From: DASUGM01 sp036274055
GTDB taxonomy: Bacteria > Acidobacteriota > Vicinamibacteria > Vicinamibacterales > SCN-69-37
DNA length: 50,017 nucleotides
Reading direction: 5' to 3'
Assembly: GCA_036274055.1 (NCBI GenBank)
Contig: DASUGM010000048.1
Coordinates: 1-50,017 of the forward strand
This document shows, in pieces, positions 41,977-49,690 of the stretch. A program made the translations under genes and the position numbers. Each line of letters opens with the position of its first letter. Position 1 is the stretch's first letter. Under the pieces are notes generated by a model that saw only the letters and a list, made by a program, of their open reading frames with translations, was not told the origin of the DNA and ran no database searches.

Positions 41977-42504
41977 TCAGCGGCTCTGCGTGGTCCCGAC
42001 GAGATCGTCGAGGTCCTTGCCGCGCAGCCGCGCCACCGCCGCCGGATCGCGCAACAGCTCGAGCGCTGTGAACGTCGCGCGCACGACATTGTGCGGATTG
42101 GCCGATCCCAGCGACTTGGTCAGCACGTTGTGAATGCCGCACGACTCGACGACGGCGCGGACCGCGCCGCCGGCGATGATCCCGGTGCCGTCCGGCGCCG
42201 GCTTGAGCAGCACCGATCCGGCGCCGAACCGTCCGAGCACCGGATGCGGAATCGACGAGCCCGCCATCGGCACGCGCACCAGCGACTTCTTGCCGGCCTC
42301 GATCGCCTTCTTGATCGCCGACGGCACTTCCTTCGCCTTGCCGATGCCGAAGCCGACCACGCCGTGGCCGTCACCGACGACGACCAGCGCGCTGAAGCTG
42401 AGGTTCTTGCCGCCCTTGACGACCTTGGTGACGCGGCTGATGTTGACGACGGTGTCCTTCAGCTCGATGTCGGACGGGTCGATCTTTTCGCGAGATGCCT
42501 TCAT
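41977..42504 (-). CDS. rpsE: 30S ribosomal protein S5
   Basis: S5 lies at the mRNA entry side and affects decoding fidelity. The 175-residue product has the double-stranded RNA-binding N-domain (VVNISRVTKVVKGGKNLSFSALVVVGD) and the C-domain with GGAVRAVVESCGIHNVLTKSLG. It starts 3 nt after rplR. Confidence 0.98.
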   Translation of the reverse strand: MKASREKIDPSDIELKDTVVNISRVTKVVKGGKNLSFSALVVVGDGHGVVGFGIGKAKEVPSAIKKAIEAGKKSLVRVPMAGSSIPHPVLGRFGAGSVLLKPAPDGTGIIAGGAVRAVVESCGIHNVLTKSLGSANPHNVVRATFTALELLRDPAAVARLRGKDLDDLVGTTQSR

Positions 42505-42507
42505 GGA

Positions 42508-42882
42508 TTAGAACTCCAGCCCTGCTTTCCGCGCGGAATCCGCCACGGCCTTGATGCGCCCGTGATACAGATTGCCGCCGCGGTCGAACACGACGCGGGT
42601 GATCCCTTTTTCCTTGAGCCGATCCGCGATCAGCTTGCCGATCGCCTCGGCGCCGGCCTGGTTGCCGCCGCGCACCTTGCCGCTGAACACGCCCTTGAGC
42701 GCCTTCTCGGTGCTCGCCGCCGCCGCCACGGTCTTGCCGGACAAATCGTCGATCACCTGCGCGTAGATGTGGGTGACCGATCGGAACACCGCCAGCCGCG
42801 GCCGTTCCGCCGTCCCGTGAATCCGCTTGCGCTGGCGCAGCCGGATGCGATCGCGTCGATCTCTCTTGGTGCGAATCTTCAT
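42508..42882 (-). CDS. rplR: 50S ribosomal protein L18
   Basis: A 5S rRNA-binding protein of 124 residues: KRIHGTAERPRLAVFRSVTHIYAQVIDD in the N-half and VVFDRGGNLYHGRIKAVADSARKAGLEF at the end. Normal length, 2 nt after rplF. Confidence 0.98.
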   Translation of the reverse strand: MKIRTKRDRRDRIRLRQRKRIHGTAERPRLAVFRSVTHIYAQVIDDLSGKTVAAAASTEKALKGVFSGKVRGGNQAGAEAIGKLIADRLKEKGITRVVFDRGGNLYHGRIKAVADSARKAGLEF

Positions 42883-42884
42883 GA

Positions 42885-43421
42885 CTAAGCCCCTGTCTTG
42901 CCGACCTTCTTCTTCAGCACTTCGCCGGAGTAGCGCACGCCCTTCTGCTTGTAGGGATCGGGCTTGCGCATCCGGCGGATGTTGGCCGCCACCTGGCCGA
43001 CCAGCTGGCGATCGATGCCGGTCACGGTGACGTGCGTCTGCTTGTCGATCGCGACGTCGATGCCCGCGGGGACGTCGAAGACGATCGGATGCGAATAGCC
43101 GAGCGCGAACACCACCTGCTTGCCCTTGACCTCGGCGCGATACCCGACGCCGACGATGTCGAGCTCTTTCTTGAAACCGTTGGTGACGCCTTCGACGGCG
43201 TTCGCCATCAGACTCCGCGCCAGCCCGTGGAACTTGCTGAGCAGCGGATCGGGGCGTTCGGTCGACGCGATGAGTTCGGTGCCCTTGACTTCGAACTTCA
43301 CGCCCGGCGGCATCGGCTGCTTGAGCGTGCCTTTCGGGCCCTTGAATTCGACCGCGTCGGCATGAACGGTGACGTTCACGCCCTTCGGAACGGGAATCGG
43401 TTTTTTGCCAATGCGTGACAT
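42885..43421 (-). CDS. rplF: 50S ribosomal protein L6
   Basis: The 178-residue L6 starts MSRIGKKPIPVPKGV and has the two similar domains, ending with RRMRKPDPYKQKGVRYSGE. The ATG at 43421 is chosen because this is the standard N-terminus. It lies 10 nt after rpsH. Confidence 0.98.
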   Translation of the reverse strand: MSRIGKKPIPVPKGVNVTVHADAVEFKGPKGTLKQPMPPGVKFEVKGTELIASTERPDPLLSKFHGLARSLMANAVEGVTNGFKKELDIVGVGYRAEVKGKQVVFALGYSHPIVFDVPAGIDVAIDKQTHVTVTGIDRQLVGQVAANIRRMRKPDPYKQKGVRYSGEVLKKKVGKTGA

Positions 43422-43431
43422 CGTCGTGTCC

Positions 43432-43836
43432 TTACCAGATGTTGCAGAGCACTTCGCCGCCGACGCCGGCCTTGACGGCTTCACGGCCGGTCATGACCCC
43501 GCGCGACGTCGTCAGGATGCTGGTGCCGAGGCCGCCCATGACCTTCGGGACGTCGTCGCGGCCGAGGTAGACCCGGCGGCCGGGACGGCTGACGCGCTGC
43601 AGGCCGGAGATCACGGCCTCGCCGCGCGGACCGTATTTGAGCGAGATGCGAATCGCCGTCCCGACGGCATCGGCGCCTTCGGCGTCGACGGTCTTGAACC
43701 CGGCGATGTAGCCCTCCTGCTCGAGGATGCGGGCGATCTCCGCCTTGAAACGCGACGCCGGAATGTCCACGCGCTGATGCCGCGCGTGCACGGCATTGCG
43801 GATCCGCGTGATCATGTCTGCGATGGGGTCCGTCAT
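43432..43836 (-). CDS. rpsH: 30S ribosomal protein S8
   Basis: S8 binds 16S rRNA and, in E. coli, represses the spc operon. The 134-residue product starts MTDPIADMITRIRNAVHARH and ends TSRGVMTGREAVKAGVGGEVLCNIW, the usual length and ends. A 101-bp spacer with two repeat arrays separates it from rpsN. Confidence 0.98.
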   Translation of the reverse strand: MTDPIADMITRIRNAVHARHQRVDIPASRFKAEIARILEQEGYIAGFKTVDAEGADAVGTAIRISLKYGPRGEAVISGLQRVSRPGRRVYLGRDDVPKVMGGLGTSILTTSRGVMTGREAVKAGVGGEVLCNIW

Positions 43837-43850
43837 TCTCTGATCCTTGT

Positions 43851-43938
43851 CAACTCAAAACTCAAAACTTGAAACTCACAACCTCGCGTCTTCGCCCGGC
43901 GCACCGTCGCACCGGCGCATGGCGCACGGCCCTGTGCC
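43851..43938. repeat. Heptamer arrays in the rpsH-rpsN spacer
   Basis: Four units of type AAACTCA fill 43851-43878 (CAACTCA, AAACTCA, AAACTTG, AAACTCA). A second, looser array of GGCGCAC-like units (CGGCGCA, CCGTCGC, then CATGGCG, CACGGCC) runs over 43897-43936 up to the rpsN stop. Unlike other spacers, no inverted partner arm is seen. Confidence 0.7.
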
Positions 43939-44126
43939 TACCAACTGCTTTTGATGACCCCGGCGACCTCGCCCCGGAGCGCGAGCTCGCGGAAGCAGAG
44001 GCGGCAGAGCGCGAACTTGCGCATGTAGGCGCGCGGCCGGCCGCACTTCTGGCAGCGGTTGCGCTTGCGTACGCCGAACTTCGGCTTGTGCTTGATGTCC
44101 TTGACGCTCTTTGCTGTCGTTGCCAT
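43938..44126 (-). CDS. rpsN: 30S ribosomal protein S14, zinc-binding type
   Basis: The 62-residue short S14 has the four zinc cysteines in RCQKCGRPRAYMRKFALCRLCF and ends GVIKSSW. This form (type Z) is shorter than the 101-residue E. coli protein. It lies 9 nt after rplE. Confidence 0.98.
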   Translation of the reverse strand: MATTAKSVKDIKHKPKFGVRKRNRCQKCGRPRAYMRKFALCRLCFRELALRGEVAGVIKSSW

Positions 44127-44135
44127 GTCGCTGTC

Positions 44136-44678
44136 CTAGTTCTGCCGGAACGGCATGCCGATGAGCTGCAGCAACCGCCGCGCTTCTTCGTCCGTCTTCG
44201 CCGTCGTCACCACCGAGATGTTCATGCCGCGCGACTTGTCGACCTTCATGTAGTCGATTTCCGCGAACATCAACTGGTCGCGCAGGCCGAGCGTGTAGTT
44301 GCCGCGGCCGTCGAAGCCCTTGGCCGAGATGCCGCGGAAGTCGCGGACGCGCGGCAGCGCGATCGAGATCAGACGGTCGAGGAACTCGTACATCCGCTCG
44401 CCGCGCAACGTCACCATCGCGCCGATCGGCAGGTTCTTGCGCAGCTTGAACTGCGCGATCGACTTGGTCGACCGGGTGATCGCCGCCTTCTGGCCGGTGA
44501 TCTTGCCGAGCTCGTCGGCGCCGGTGTCGACGATCTTGGCGTTCTGCGTGCCTTCGCCGAGGCCCATGTTGACGACCACCTTGGTGATCCTGGGCACCGC
44601 CATCACGTTGGTGTAGCCGAATTCCTTCTTCAGGGCCGGCATCACGTCCTTGGTGTACCGCTCTCTCAGCCGGTTCAT
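44136..44678 (-). CDS. rplE: 50S ribosomal protein L5
   Basis: The 180-residue L5 starts MNRLRERYTKDVMPALKKEF, with VPRITKVVVNMGLGEG, TLRGERMYEFLDRLISIALPR and GNYTLGLRDQLMF. It contacts 5S rRNA. The ATG at 44678 overlaps the rplX stop by 4 nt. Confidence 0.98.
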   Translation of the reverse strand: MNRLRERYTKDVMPALKKEFGYTNVMAVPRITKVVVNMGLGEGTQNAKIVDTGADELGKITGQKAAITRSTKSIAQFKLRKNLPIGAMVTLRGERMYEFLDRLISIALPRVRDFRGISAKGFDGRGNYTLGLRDQLMFAEIDYMKVDKSRGMNISVVTTAKTDEEARRLLQLIGMPFRQN

Positions 44679-45007
44679 TTGTCCACCACTCCCTTGCACT
44701 TGGCGCAGGTGCGCACGCTCGAGCCGTCGTCGAGCCGCTTGCGGCCGACGCGCGTCTGGGCCCCGCATTGCGGGCAGACCAGCTGGACGTTCGACGCATG
44801 CAGCGACGCTTCGCGCTCGATGATCCCGCCCTTGACGCCCTTCTGCGGATTGGGCCGGGTGTGACGCTTGATGAAGTTCACGCCCTCGACGATGACGCGG
44901 CCCTTGTCGGGAATCACCCGGAGGACGCGGCCCTTCTTGCCGCGGTCGCGCCCGGTGACGACGACGACGTTGTCGTTCTTCTTGATCGCGGACCCGGCTG
45001 CGGCCAT
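44675..45007 (-). CDS. rplX: 50S ribosomal protein L24
   Basis: The 110-residue L24 has the KOW motif NDNVVVVTGRDRGKKGRVL near residue 12 and GVNFIKRHTRPNPQKGVKGG. The C-terminal CPQC and CAKC pairs could bind zinc. The ATG at 45007 overlaps the rplN stop (TGATG); a GTG directly before it is the alternative. Confidence 0.97.
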   Translation of the reverse strand: MAAAGSAIKKNDNVVVVTGRDRGKKGRVLRVIPDKGRVIVEGVNFIKRHTRPNPQKGVKGGIIEREASLHASNVQLVCPQCGAQTRVGRKRLDDGSSVRTCAKCKGVVDK

Positions 45008-45375
45008 CACAGCACCTCCGGGGCGAGCGAAATGATCTTCATGAACCGGCGCTCGCGCAGTTCGCGCGCCACCGGACCGAACACGCGGGTGCCGATCGGC
45101 TCGCCCTCGGGATTGATCAGGACCGCCGCGTTGCGGTCGAAGCGGATGTAGGTGCCGTCCTTGCGCCGCAGTTCCTTGCGGGTGCGCACGACGACCGCCT
45201 TGACGACCTGGCCCTTCTTGACCGTGCCGTCCGGCGTGGCTTCCTTCACCGACGCGGTGACGATGTCTCCGATCGACGCGTAGCGCCCGGTGGATCCGCC
45301 GATCGGATTGATCACCGAGATCTTGCGCGCGCCGGAGTTATCGGCGACGTCGAGAATGGATCGCATCTGAATCAT
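45007..45375 (-). CDS. rplN: 50S ribosomal protein L14
   Basis: The 122-residue product starts MIQMRSILDVADNSGARKIS and ends ELRERRFMKIISLAPEVL, as in nearly all bacteria. It lies 24 nt after rpsQ. Confidence 0.98.
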   Translation of the reverse strand: MIQMRSILDVADNSGARKISVINPIGGSTGRYASIGDIVTASVKEATPDGTVKKGQVVKAVVVRTRKELRRKDGTYIRFDRNAAVLINPEGEPIGTRVFGPVARELRERRFMKIISLAPEVL

Positions 45376-45399
45376 GGCTGCTCTCCGTTCCGATCTGTA

Positions 45400-45645
45400 C
45401 TAGCGCGCGCGTTCGACAACGCGCGTGACGACCCAGCGCTTGCGCTTGCTGAGCGGCCGCGACGGCACCATGGCGACGCGATCGCCGACTTTGGCTTCGT
45501 CTTTTTCGTCGTGCGCCATGAACCGCGACGTCCGCCGCAGCTGCTTGCCGTAGAGACCGTCGCGGACCTGCCGCTCGGTCGTCACGACCACGCTTTTCGC
45601 CATCTTGTCGCTGACGACGATTCCGATGATTTCGCTCTTCGCCAT
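45400..45645 (-). CDS. rpsQ: 30S ribosomal protein S17
   Basis: The 81-residue S17 has the OB-fold pattern GIVVSDKMAKSVVVTTERQV, AHDEKDEAKVGDRVAMVPSR and PLSKRKRWVVTRVVERAR. It lies 2 nt after rpmC. Confidence 0.98.
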   Translation of the reverse strand: MAKSEIIGIVVSDKMAKSVVVTTERQVRDGLYGKQLRRTSRFMAHDEKDEAKVGDRVAMVPSRPLSKRKRWVVTRVVERAR

Positions 45646-45647
45646 GG

Positions 45648-45854
45648 TCAGTCCTTGACGCCCTTTTCCTTGAGCACGGTCATCACGCGCGCCAGTTCCT
45701 TGCGCAGCGGACGCACCTTGTTACCGGCTTCGGCCTGCCCCATCGACCGCTGCAGCCGGAGGCGAAACACCTGATCGTCGAGTTCGCGGGCGCGCTGGCG
45801 GAGATCGTCCACCGGCAGGCCGCGCAGCTCGGAGAGCAGCTCGATCGTCTTCAT
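45648..45854 (-). CDS. rpmC: 50S ribosomal protein L29
   Basis: The 68-residue L29 has the helical hairpin ELRGLPVDDLRQRARELDDQ and FRLRLQRSMGQAEAGNKVRP. The ATG overlaps the rplP stop by 4 nt. Confidence 0.97.
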   Translation of the reverse strand: MKTIELLSELRGLPVDDLRQRARELDDQVFRLRLQRSMGQAEAGNKVRPLRKELARVMTVLKEKGVKD

Positions 45855-46276
45855 GACACCTTCTCCTGGCCGAAGCGGGTCGCGAACCGCACCTTCATCG
45901 GCAGCTTCGCCGATGCCAGGCGCATCGCCGCTTTGGCTTCCGTGATCGAGACGCCTTCCATCTCGAAGAGGATCCGGCCCGGCTTGATCACCGCGACCCA
46001 GCCTTCGGGCGCGCCCTTGCCCTTGCCCATGCGCGTTTCCTGCGGCTTCTTGGTCACCGGCTTGTCGGGAAACACGCGGATCCAGACCTTGCCGCCGCGC
46101 TTGATGCCGCGCGTCAGCGCGACGCGCGCCGCCTCGATCTGCCGATCGGTCAGCCAGCACGGCTCGAGCGACATCAGCCCGAAGTCGCCGAACGACACCG
46201 TCGACCCGCGCCACGCCAGCCCGCGCATCCGTCCGCGCTGCTGCTTTCTGTACTTGACCTTCTTGGGCATCAACAT
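45851..46276 (-). CDS. rplP: 50S ribosomal protein L16
   Basis: The 141-residue L16 starts MLMPKKVKYRKQQRGRMRG and has GGKVWIRVFPDKPVTKKPQE and EMEGVSITEAKAAMRLASAK. It lies at the A-site side of the 50S subunit. Its start is only 5 bp from the heptamer array at 46282, so its ribosome-binding site is inside or next to the repeats; no AGGAG is seen. Confidence 0.98.
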   Translation of the reverse strand: MLMPKKVKYRKQQRGRMRGLAWRGSTVSFGDFGLMSLEPCWLTDRQIEAARVALTRGIKRGGKVWIRVFPDKPVTKKPQETRMGKGKGAPEGWVAVIKPGRILFEMEGVSITEAKAAMRLASAKLPMKVRFATRFGQEKVS

Positions 46277-46281
46277 AAATC

Positions 46282-46351
46282 AGTGCTCCGTGCTCAGTGC
46301 CTCGTGCCTCGTGCGTCGTGCGTCGTGCGTCGTGCGTCGTGCGTCGTGCTG
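46282..46351. repeat. Heptamer array, unit CGTGCGT, in the rplP-rpsC spacer
   Basis: Ten contiguous 7-bp units: AGTGCTC, CGTGCTC, AGTGCCT, CGTGCCT, then five identical CGTGCGT and CGTGCTG. The array begins 5 bp before the rplP start and fills half of the 135-bp spacer. Confidence 0.95.
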
Positions 46352-46381
46352 CTGTCAGCGCGCCCGCCGCCCGAACCCACC

Positions 46382-46423
46382 AGGGCCTAGGGCCGAACGC
46401 CTAGGGCCGGTCTAGGGTCTGGC
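46382..46423. repeat. Heptamer array, unit AGGGCCG, overlapping the rpsC 3' end
   Basis: Units AGGGCCT, AGGGCCG, AACGCCT, AGGGCCG, GTCTAGG, GTCTGGC run from the spacer into rpsC. The rpsC stop codon (46412-46414) and the last three codons lie inside the array. Confidence 0.8.
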
Positions 46424-47152
46424 CCCCCGCGGTCCCTGCGGCCGATCGCCGCGGTCCCCGCGATCCCGATCGCCGCCACCCGAGGCGCGGCGCGGCTGCC
46501 GGTATTCCTCTTCGCGTCCGGTGCGCGGCGTCACCCGCTCGCCCTTGTAGAGCCACACCTTGACGCCAATCGCGCCGTAGGTCGTGAACGCTTCCGAGAA
46601 CCCGTAGTCGATGTCGGCGCGCAGCGTCTGCAGCGGCAGCTGGCCGTGCAGGTACCACTCCGAGCGCGCGATTTCGGCGCCGTTCAAGCGGCCGCTGACG
46701 CGCACCTTGATGCCGCGCGCGCCGAAGCGCAGCGCCGACTCGACCGCCTTGCGCATCGCCCGGCGGAAGGCGACGCGCTTCTCGAGCTGCATCGCCACCG
46801 ATTCGGAAATCAGCTGCGCGTCGAGCTCGGGCTTCTGAATCTCGAGGATGTTGATGAACACCTCGCGGCCGGTGCCCTTCTGCAGTTCCTGGCGCAGCTT
46901 GTCGACCTCGGTGCCCTTGCGGCCGATGATGATGCCCGGCCGCGAGGTGTGGATGTCGACCTTGAGCTTGTTGGCGGCGCGCTCGATGTCGATGCGCGCG
47001 ACGCCGGCATGCGCGAACCGCTTCTTCAGCTCGGCCCGCAGCTTGAGGTCCTCGTGCAGCAGTTTGGCGTAGTCCTTGTCGGCGAACCAGCGCGAGCGCC
47101 AGGTCTTGTTGAAGCCGAGCCGGAATCCGTACGGATGAACTTTTTGACCCAT
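46412..47152 (-). CDS. rpsC: 30S ribosomal protein S3
   Basis: The 246-residue S3 starts MGQKVHPYGFRLGFNKTWRS, has the KH domain with GIIIGRKGTEVDKLRQEL (about 75-95) and the C-domain RRAMRKAVESALRFGARGIK and YGAIGVKVWLYKGE. The C-terminal 30 residues are an Arg/Gly/Asp-rich tail (GGGDRDRGDRGDRPQGPR), and its stop codon comes from a repeat unit. It lies 7 nt after rplV. Confidence 0.98.
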   Translation of the reverse strand: MGQKVHPYGFRLGFNKTWRSRWFADKDYAKLLHEDLKLRAELKKRFAHAGVARIDIERAANKLKVDIHTSRPGIIIGRKGTEVDKLRQELQKGTGREVFINILEIQKPELDAQLISESVAMQLEKRVAFRRAMRKAVESALRFGARGIKVRVSGRLNGAEIARSEWYLHGQLPLQTLRADIDYGFSEAFTTYGAIGVKVWLYKGERVTPRTGREEEYRQPRRASGGGDRDRGDRGDRPQGPRGARP

Positions 47153-47159
47153 GGTTTTC

Positions 47160-47591
47160 CTAGCCCTTCGCCGCTGCCGGCTTCGCCTTCGCCGCGCGCT
47201 TGGCGCGCGTCGCCCCGGTCGCCGATCCGCCGGCGGCCGCGACCTTGGCCGGCCGCTCCGCGACTTCGACCGTCAGGTGCGCCATCCGCTTGACGACGCG
47301 AAACGCACGGCCCATCGGGGCCGGGCGGATGCGCTTCATGCTCGGCCCCTGATTGGCGAAGCACTTGGCGACGAACAACCGATCGACGTCGCCGCCGAAG
47401 CTGTCCTGCTGCTGCACGTTGGCGATTGCCGAGCGCAGCACCTTTTCGATGTCCTTGGCGATCATCTTGCGCGAGTAGCGCAGCGTCGCCAGCGCATGGC
47501 CGACATCCTTGCCGCGAATCTGGTCGAGCACGAGGCCCGCCTTCTGCGCGGAGGTGCGGACGTAATGCGAGGTCGCGTGACTGGATGCCAT
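47160..47591 (-). CDS. rplV: 50S ribosomal protein L22
   Basis: L22 lines the exit tunnel; GPSMKRIRPAPMGRAFRVVK is the tunnel loop. The 143-residue product has about 30 extra C-terminal residues of Ala/Lys/Arg low complexity. The start codon is immediately next to the rpsS stop, with no gap. Confidence 0.98.
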   Translation of the reverse strand: MASSHATSHYVRTSAQKAGLVLDQIRGKDVGHALATLRYSRKMIAKDIEKVLRSAIANVQQQDSFGGDVDRLFVAKCFANQGPSMKRIRPAPMGRAFRVVKRMAHLTVEVAERPAKVAAAGGSATGATRAKRAAKAKPAAAKG

Positions 47592-47933
47592 TTACGCGCC
47601 TCCCTTGCCGCCGCCCGCGGGCGCGCCGGCGGGCGCCGCCGCGCCGGACGCGGCGACCTGCGCCGCCTTCTCCGCCTTGGTGGTGTGGCCCTTGAAGAAG
47701 CGCGTCGGCGCAAACTCGCCGAGCTTGGCCCCGACCATGTTCTCGGTCACGAACACCGGGATGAACTTCTTCCCGTTGTGCACCGCGATCGTGTGGCCGA
47801 TCATCTCGGGGATGACGGTCGATCGGCGCGACCAGGTCTTGATGACCTTCTTCTCGTTCGCCTGATTCATCGCTTCCACCTTCTCGAGAAGATGAAGATC
47901 GACGAACGGCCCCTTTTTCAGTGATCTGCTCAT
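47592..47933 (-). CDS. rpsS: 30S ribosomal protein S19
   Basis: The product has MSRSLKKGPFVDLHLLEKVE, TWSRRSTVIPEMIGHTIAVH and FIPVFVTENMVGAKLGEFAP. At 113 residues it is about 20 longer than usual because of an Ala/Gly/Pro tail (SGAAAPAGAPAGGGKGGA). It lies 3 nt after rplB. Confidence 0.98.
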   Translation of the reverse strand: MSRSLKKGPFVDLHLLEKVEAMNQANEKKVIKTWSRRSTVIPEMIGHTIAVHNGKKFIPVFVTENMVGAKLGEFAPTRFFKGHTTKAEKAAQVAASGAAAPAGAPAGGGKGGA

Positions 47934-47936
47934 GGC

Positions 47937-48761
47937 CTACTTCTTTCTCCGCTGCACGATGAACCGATCGCTGCGCTTGTTGCGCCGCGTCTTGAAGCCC
48001 TTCGTCGGTTTGCCCCACGGCGTGGTCGGATGCCGGCCGCCCGAGGTCTTGCCTTCGCCGCCGCCGAGCGGATGGTCGACCGGGTTCATCGCGACGCCGC
48101 GCACGTGCGGCCGCTTGCCCATCCAGCGGCTGCGGCCCGCCTTGCCGATCGAGACGTTCTCGTGGTCGAGGTTGCCCACCTGGCCGACGGTGGCGAGGCA
48201 TTCCATGTTGACCAGCCGGATTTCGCCGGACGGCATCTTCACGGAGGCGTAGAAGCCTTCCTTGGCGACCAGCTGCACCGCCGACCCGGCCGAGCGCGCG
48301 ATCTGCCCGCCCTTGCCCGGCTTCAGCTCGACGTTGTGAATCATCGTGCCGAGCGGAATGTTCTTGAGCGGCAGGCAGTTGCCCGGGAGGATGTCGACGT
48401 TTTGTCCCGAGACGATCGTCTGCCCGACGGTGACGCCAATCGGATGCAGGATGTAGCGCTTCTCGCCGTCGGCATAGGTCACGAGCGCGATCCGCGCGGT
48501 GCGGTTCGGGTCGTACTCGACCGTCGCGACCTTGCCCGGGATGTCGAACTTGTCCCGCTTGAAGTCGATGACGCGGTAGTTGCGCTTGTGGCCGCCGCCG
48601 CGCCACCACGAAGTGAGTTCGCCGCGGTTGTTGCGACCGCCGGAACGCTCGAGCTTCTCGGTGAGCGGCTTGTACGACGTCGACGAGGTGATCTCGTCGA
48701 ACGTCTGGACGCTCTGGAAACGGCGGCCGGCGGAGGTCGGTTTGTAATTGCGAATCGGCAT
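47937..48761 (-). CDS. rplB: 50S ribosomal protein L2
   Basis: A core protein needed for peptidyl transfer and subunit association. The 274-residue product starts MPIRNYKPTSAGRRFQSV and has DFKRDKFDIPGKVATVEYDP and RGVAMNPVDHPLGGGEGKTS, with the conserved His near residue 230. Normal length, 19 nt after rplW. Confidence 0.98.
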   Translation of the reverse strand: MPIRNYKPTSAGRRFQSVQTFDEITSSTSYKPLTEKLERSGGRNNRGELTSWWRGGGHKRNYRVIDFKRDKFDIPGKVATVEYDPNRTARIALVTYADGEKRYILHPIGVTVGQTIVSGQNVDILPGNCLPLKNIPLGTMIHNVELKPGKGGQIARSAGSAVQLVAKEGFYASVKMPSGEIRLVNMECLATVGQVGNLDHENVSIGKAGRSRWMGKRPHVRGVAMNPVDHPLGGGEGKTSGGRHPTTPWGKPTKGFKTRRNKRSDRFIVQRRKK

Positions 48762-48780
48762 GGCTTGGCTCCGACGGTGT

Positions 48781-49071
48781 CTAAGCTCCTTCGAGGAACT
48801 CAGGCACCTTCTCCCCTTCCTTCAACCGGACCCACGCTTTCTTCCAGTCCGGACGCTGCCCGGCGAAGCGGCCCTGCCGCTTGATCTTGCCGTGCATGAT
48901 CTGCGTGCGCACCGACAGGACCTTCGATCCGAACAGCTTCTCGACAGCGCGCTTGACGTCGATCTTGGTCGCGCCGGTCGCGACCTGAAACACGATCACC
49001 GTCGATTTCTCGCGGGCGATGGTCGTCTTCTCGGTGACGAGCGGGCGGCGGATGACTTGTGTCGGCTTCAT
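48781..49071 (-). CDS. rplW: 50S ribosomal protein L23
   Basis: L23 lies at the tunnel exit and docks trigger factor and SRP. The 96-residue product starts MKPTQVIRRPLVTEKTTIA and has KIDVKRAVEKLFGSKVLSV and the basic loop GKIKRQGRFAGQRPDWKKAW. It overlaps the rplD stop by 4 nt. Confidence 0.98.
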   Translation of the reverse strand: MKPTQVIRRPLVTEKTTIAREKSTVIVFQVATGATKIDVKRAVEKLFGSKVLSVRTQIMHGKIKRQGRFAGQRPDWKKAWVRLKEGEKVPEFLEGA

Positions 49072-49688
49072 CCCAGCACCTCCTGCAGGCGCTCGACCGC
49101 GGCGCGGGTGGCGATGATGCGCGTCGTGTTCATCACGTCGCGCGCCGTCAGCTTGCCGCTCGGGACGAGCGTGATGCCGGCGATGTTGCGCGCCGACGAG
49201 TGAAAGTTTTCGTCGAGTTTGACGTCGACGATCAGCGTCCGTCCGGCGGCGCCGAGGCGCTTGACCAGTTCGGCGACCGGCTTGGTCTTGCGCTCGCTCA
49301 CCTTGAGCTCATCGACGATGACGACGACGTTGTCGCGCAGCTTGGAGATCAGCGCCGCCTTCAGCGCGCCGCGTTCGACCTTCTTCGGCAGCGTGTAGTC
49401 GTAGCTGCGCGGCTGCGGCCCGAACACCGTGCCGCCGTGACGCCAGAGCGGCGATCGCGTCGATCCCGCCTGAGCGCGGCCGGTGCCCTTCTGCTTGTAC
49501 GGCTTCTTGCCGCCGCCGCTGACCAGGGCGCGATTCTTGGCCTTGTGGGTGCCGCGACGCTCCGAGGCGTTCTGGCGCACCACCGACTCCCAGATCAGGT
49601 CGCGCTTGACGGGGCCGGCAAACACCTCGTCGTTCAGATCGACCGATCCGACCTTCTTGTTTTCGCCGTTGACGACATCAAGAGTCAT
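49068..49688 (-). CDS. rplD: 50S ribosomal protein L4
   Basis: L4 lines the exit tunnel and, in E. coli, represses the S10 operon. The 206-residue product has the tunnel loop KKPYKQKGTGRAQAGSTRSP and WRHGGTVFGPQPRSYDYTLP. It lies 2 nt after rplC. Confidence 0.98.
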   Translation of the reverse strand: MTLDVVNGENKKVGSVDLNDEVFAGPVKRDLIWESVVRQNASERRGTHKAKNRALVSGGGKKPYKQKGTGRAQAGSTRSPLWRHGGTVFGPQPRSYDYTLPKKVERGALKAALISKLRDNVVVIVDELKVSERKTKPVAELVKRLGAAGRTLIVDVKLDENFHSSARNIAGITLVPSGKLTARDVMNTTRIIATRAAVERLQEVLG

Positions 49689-49690
49689 GG

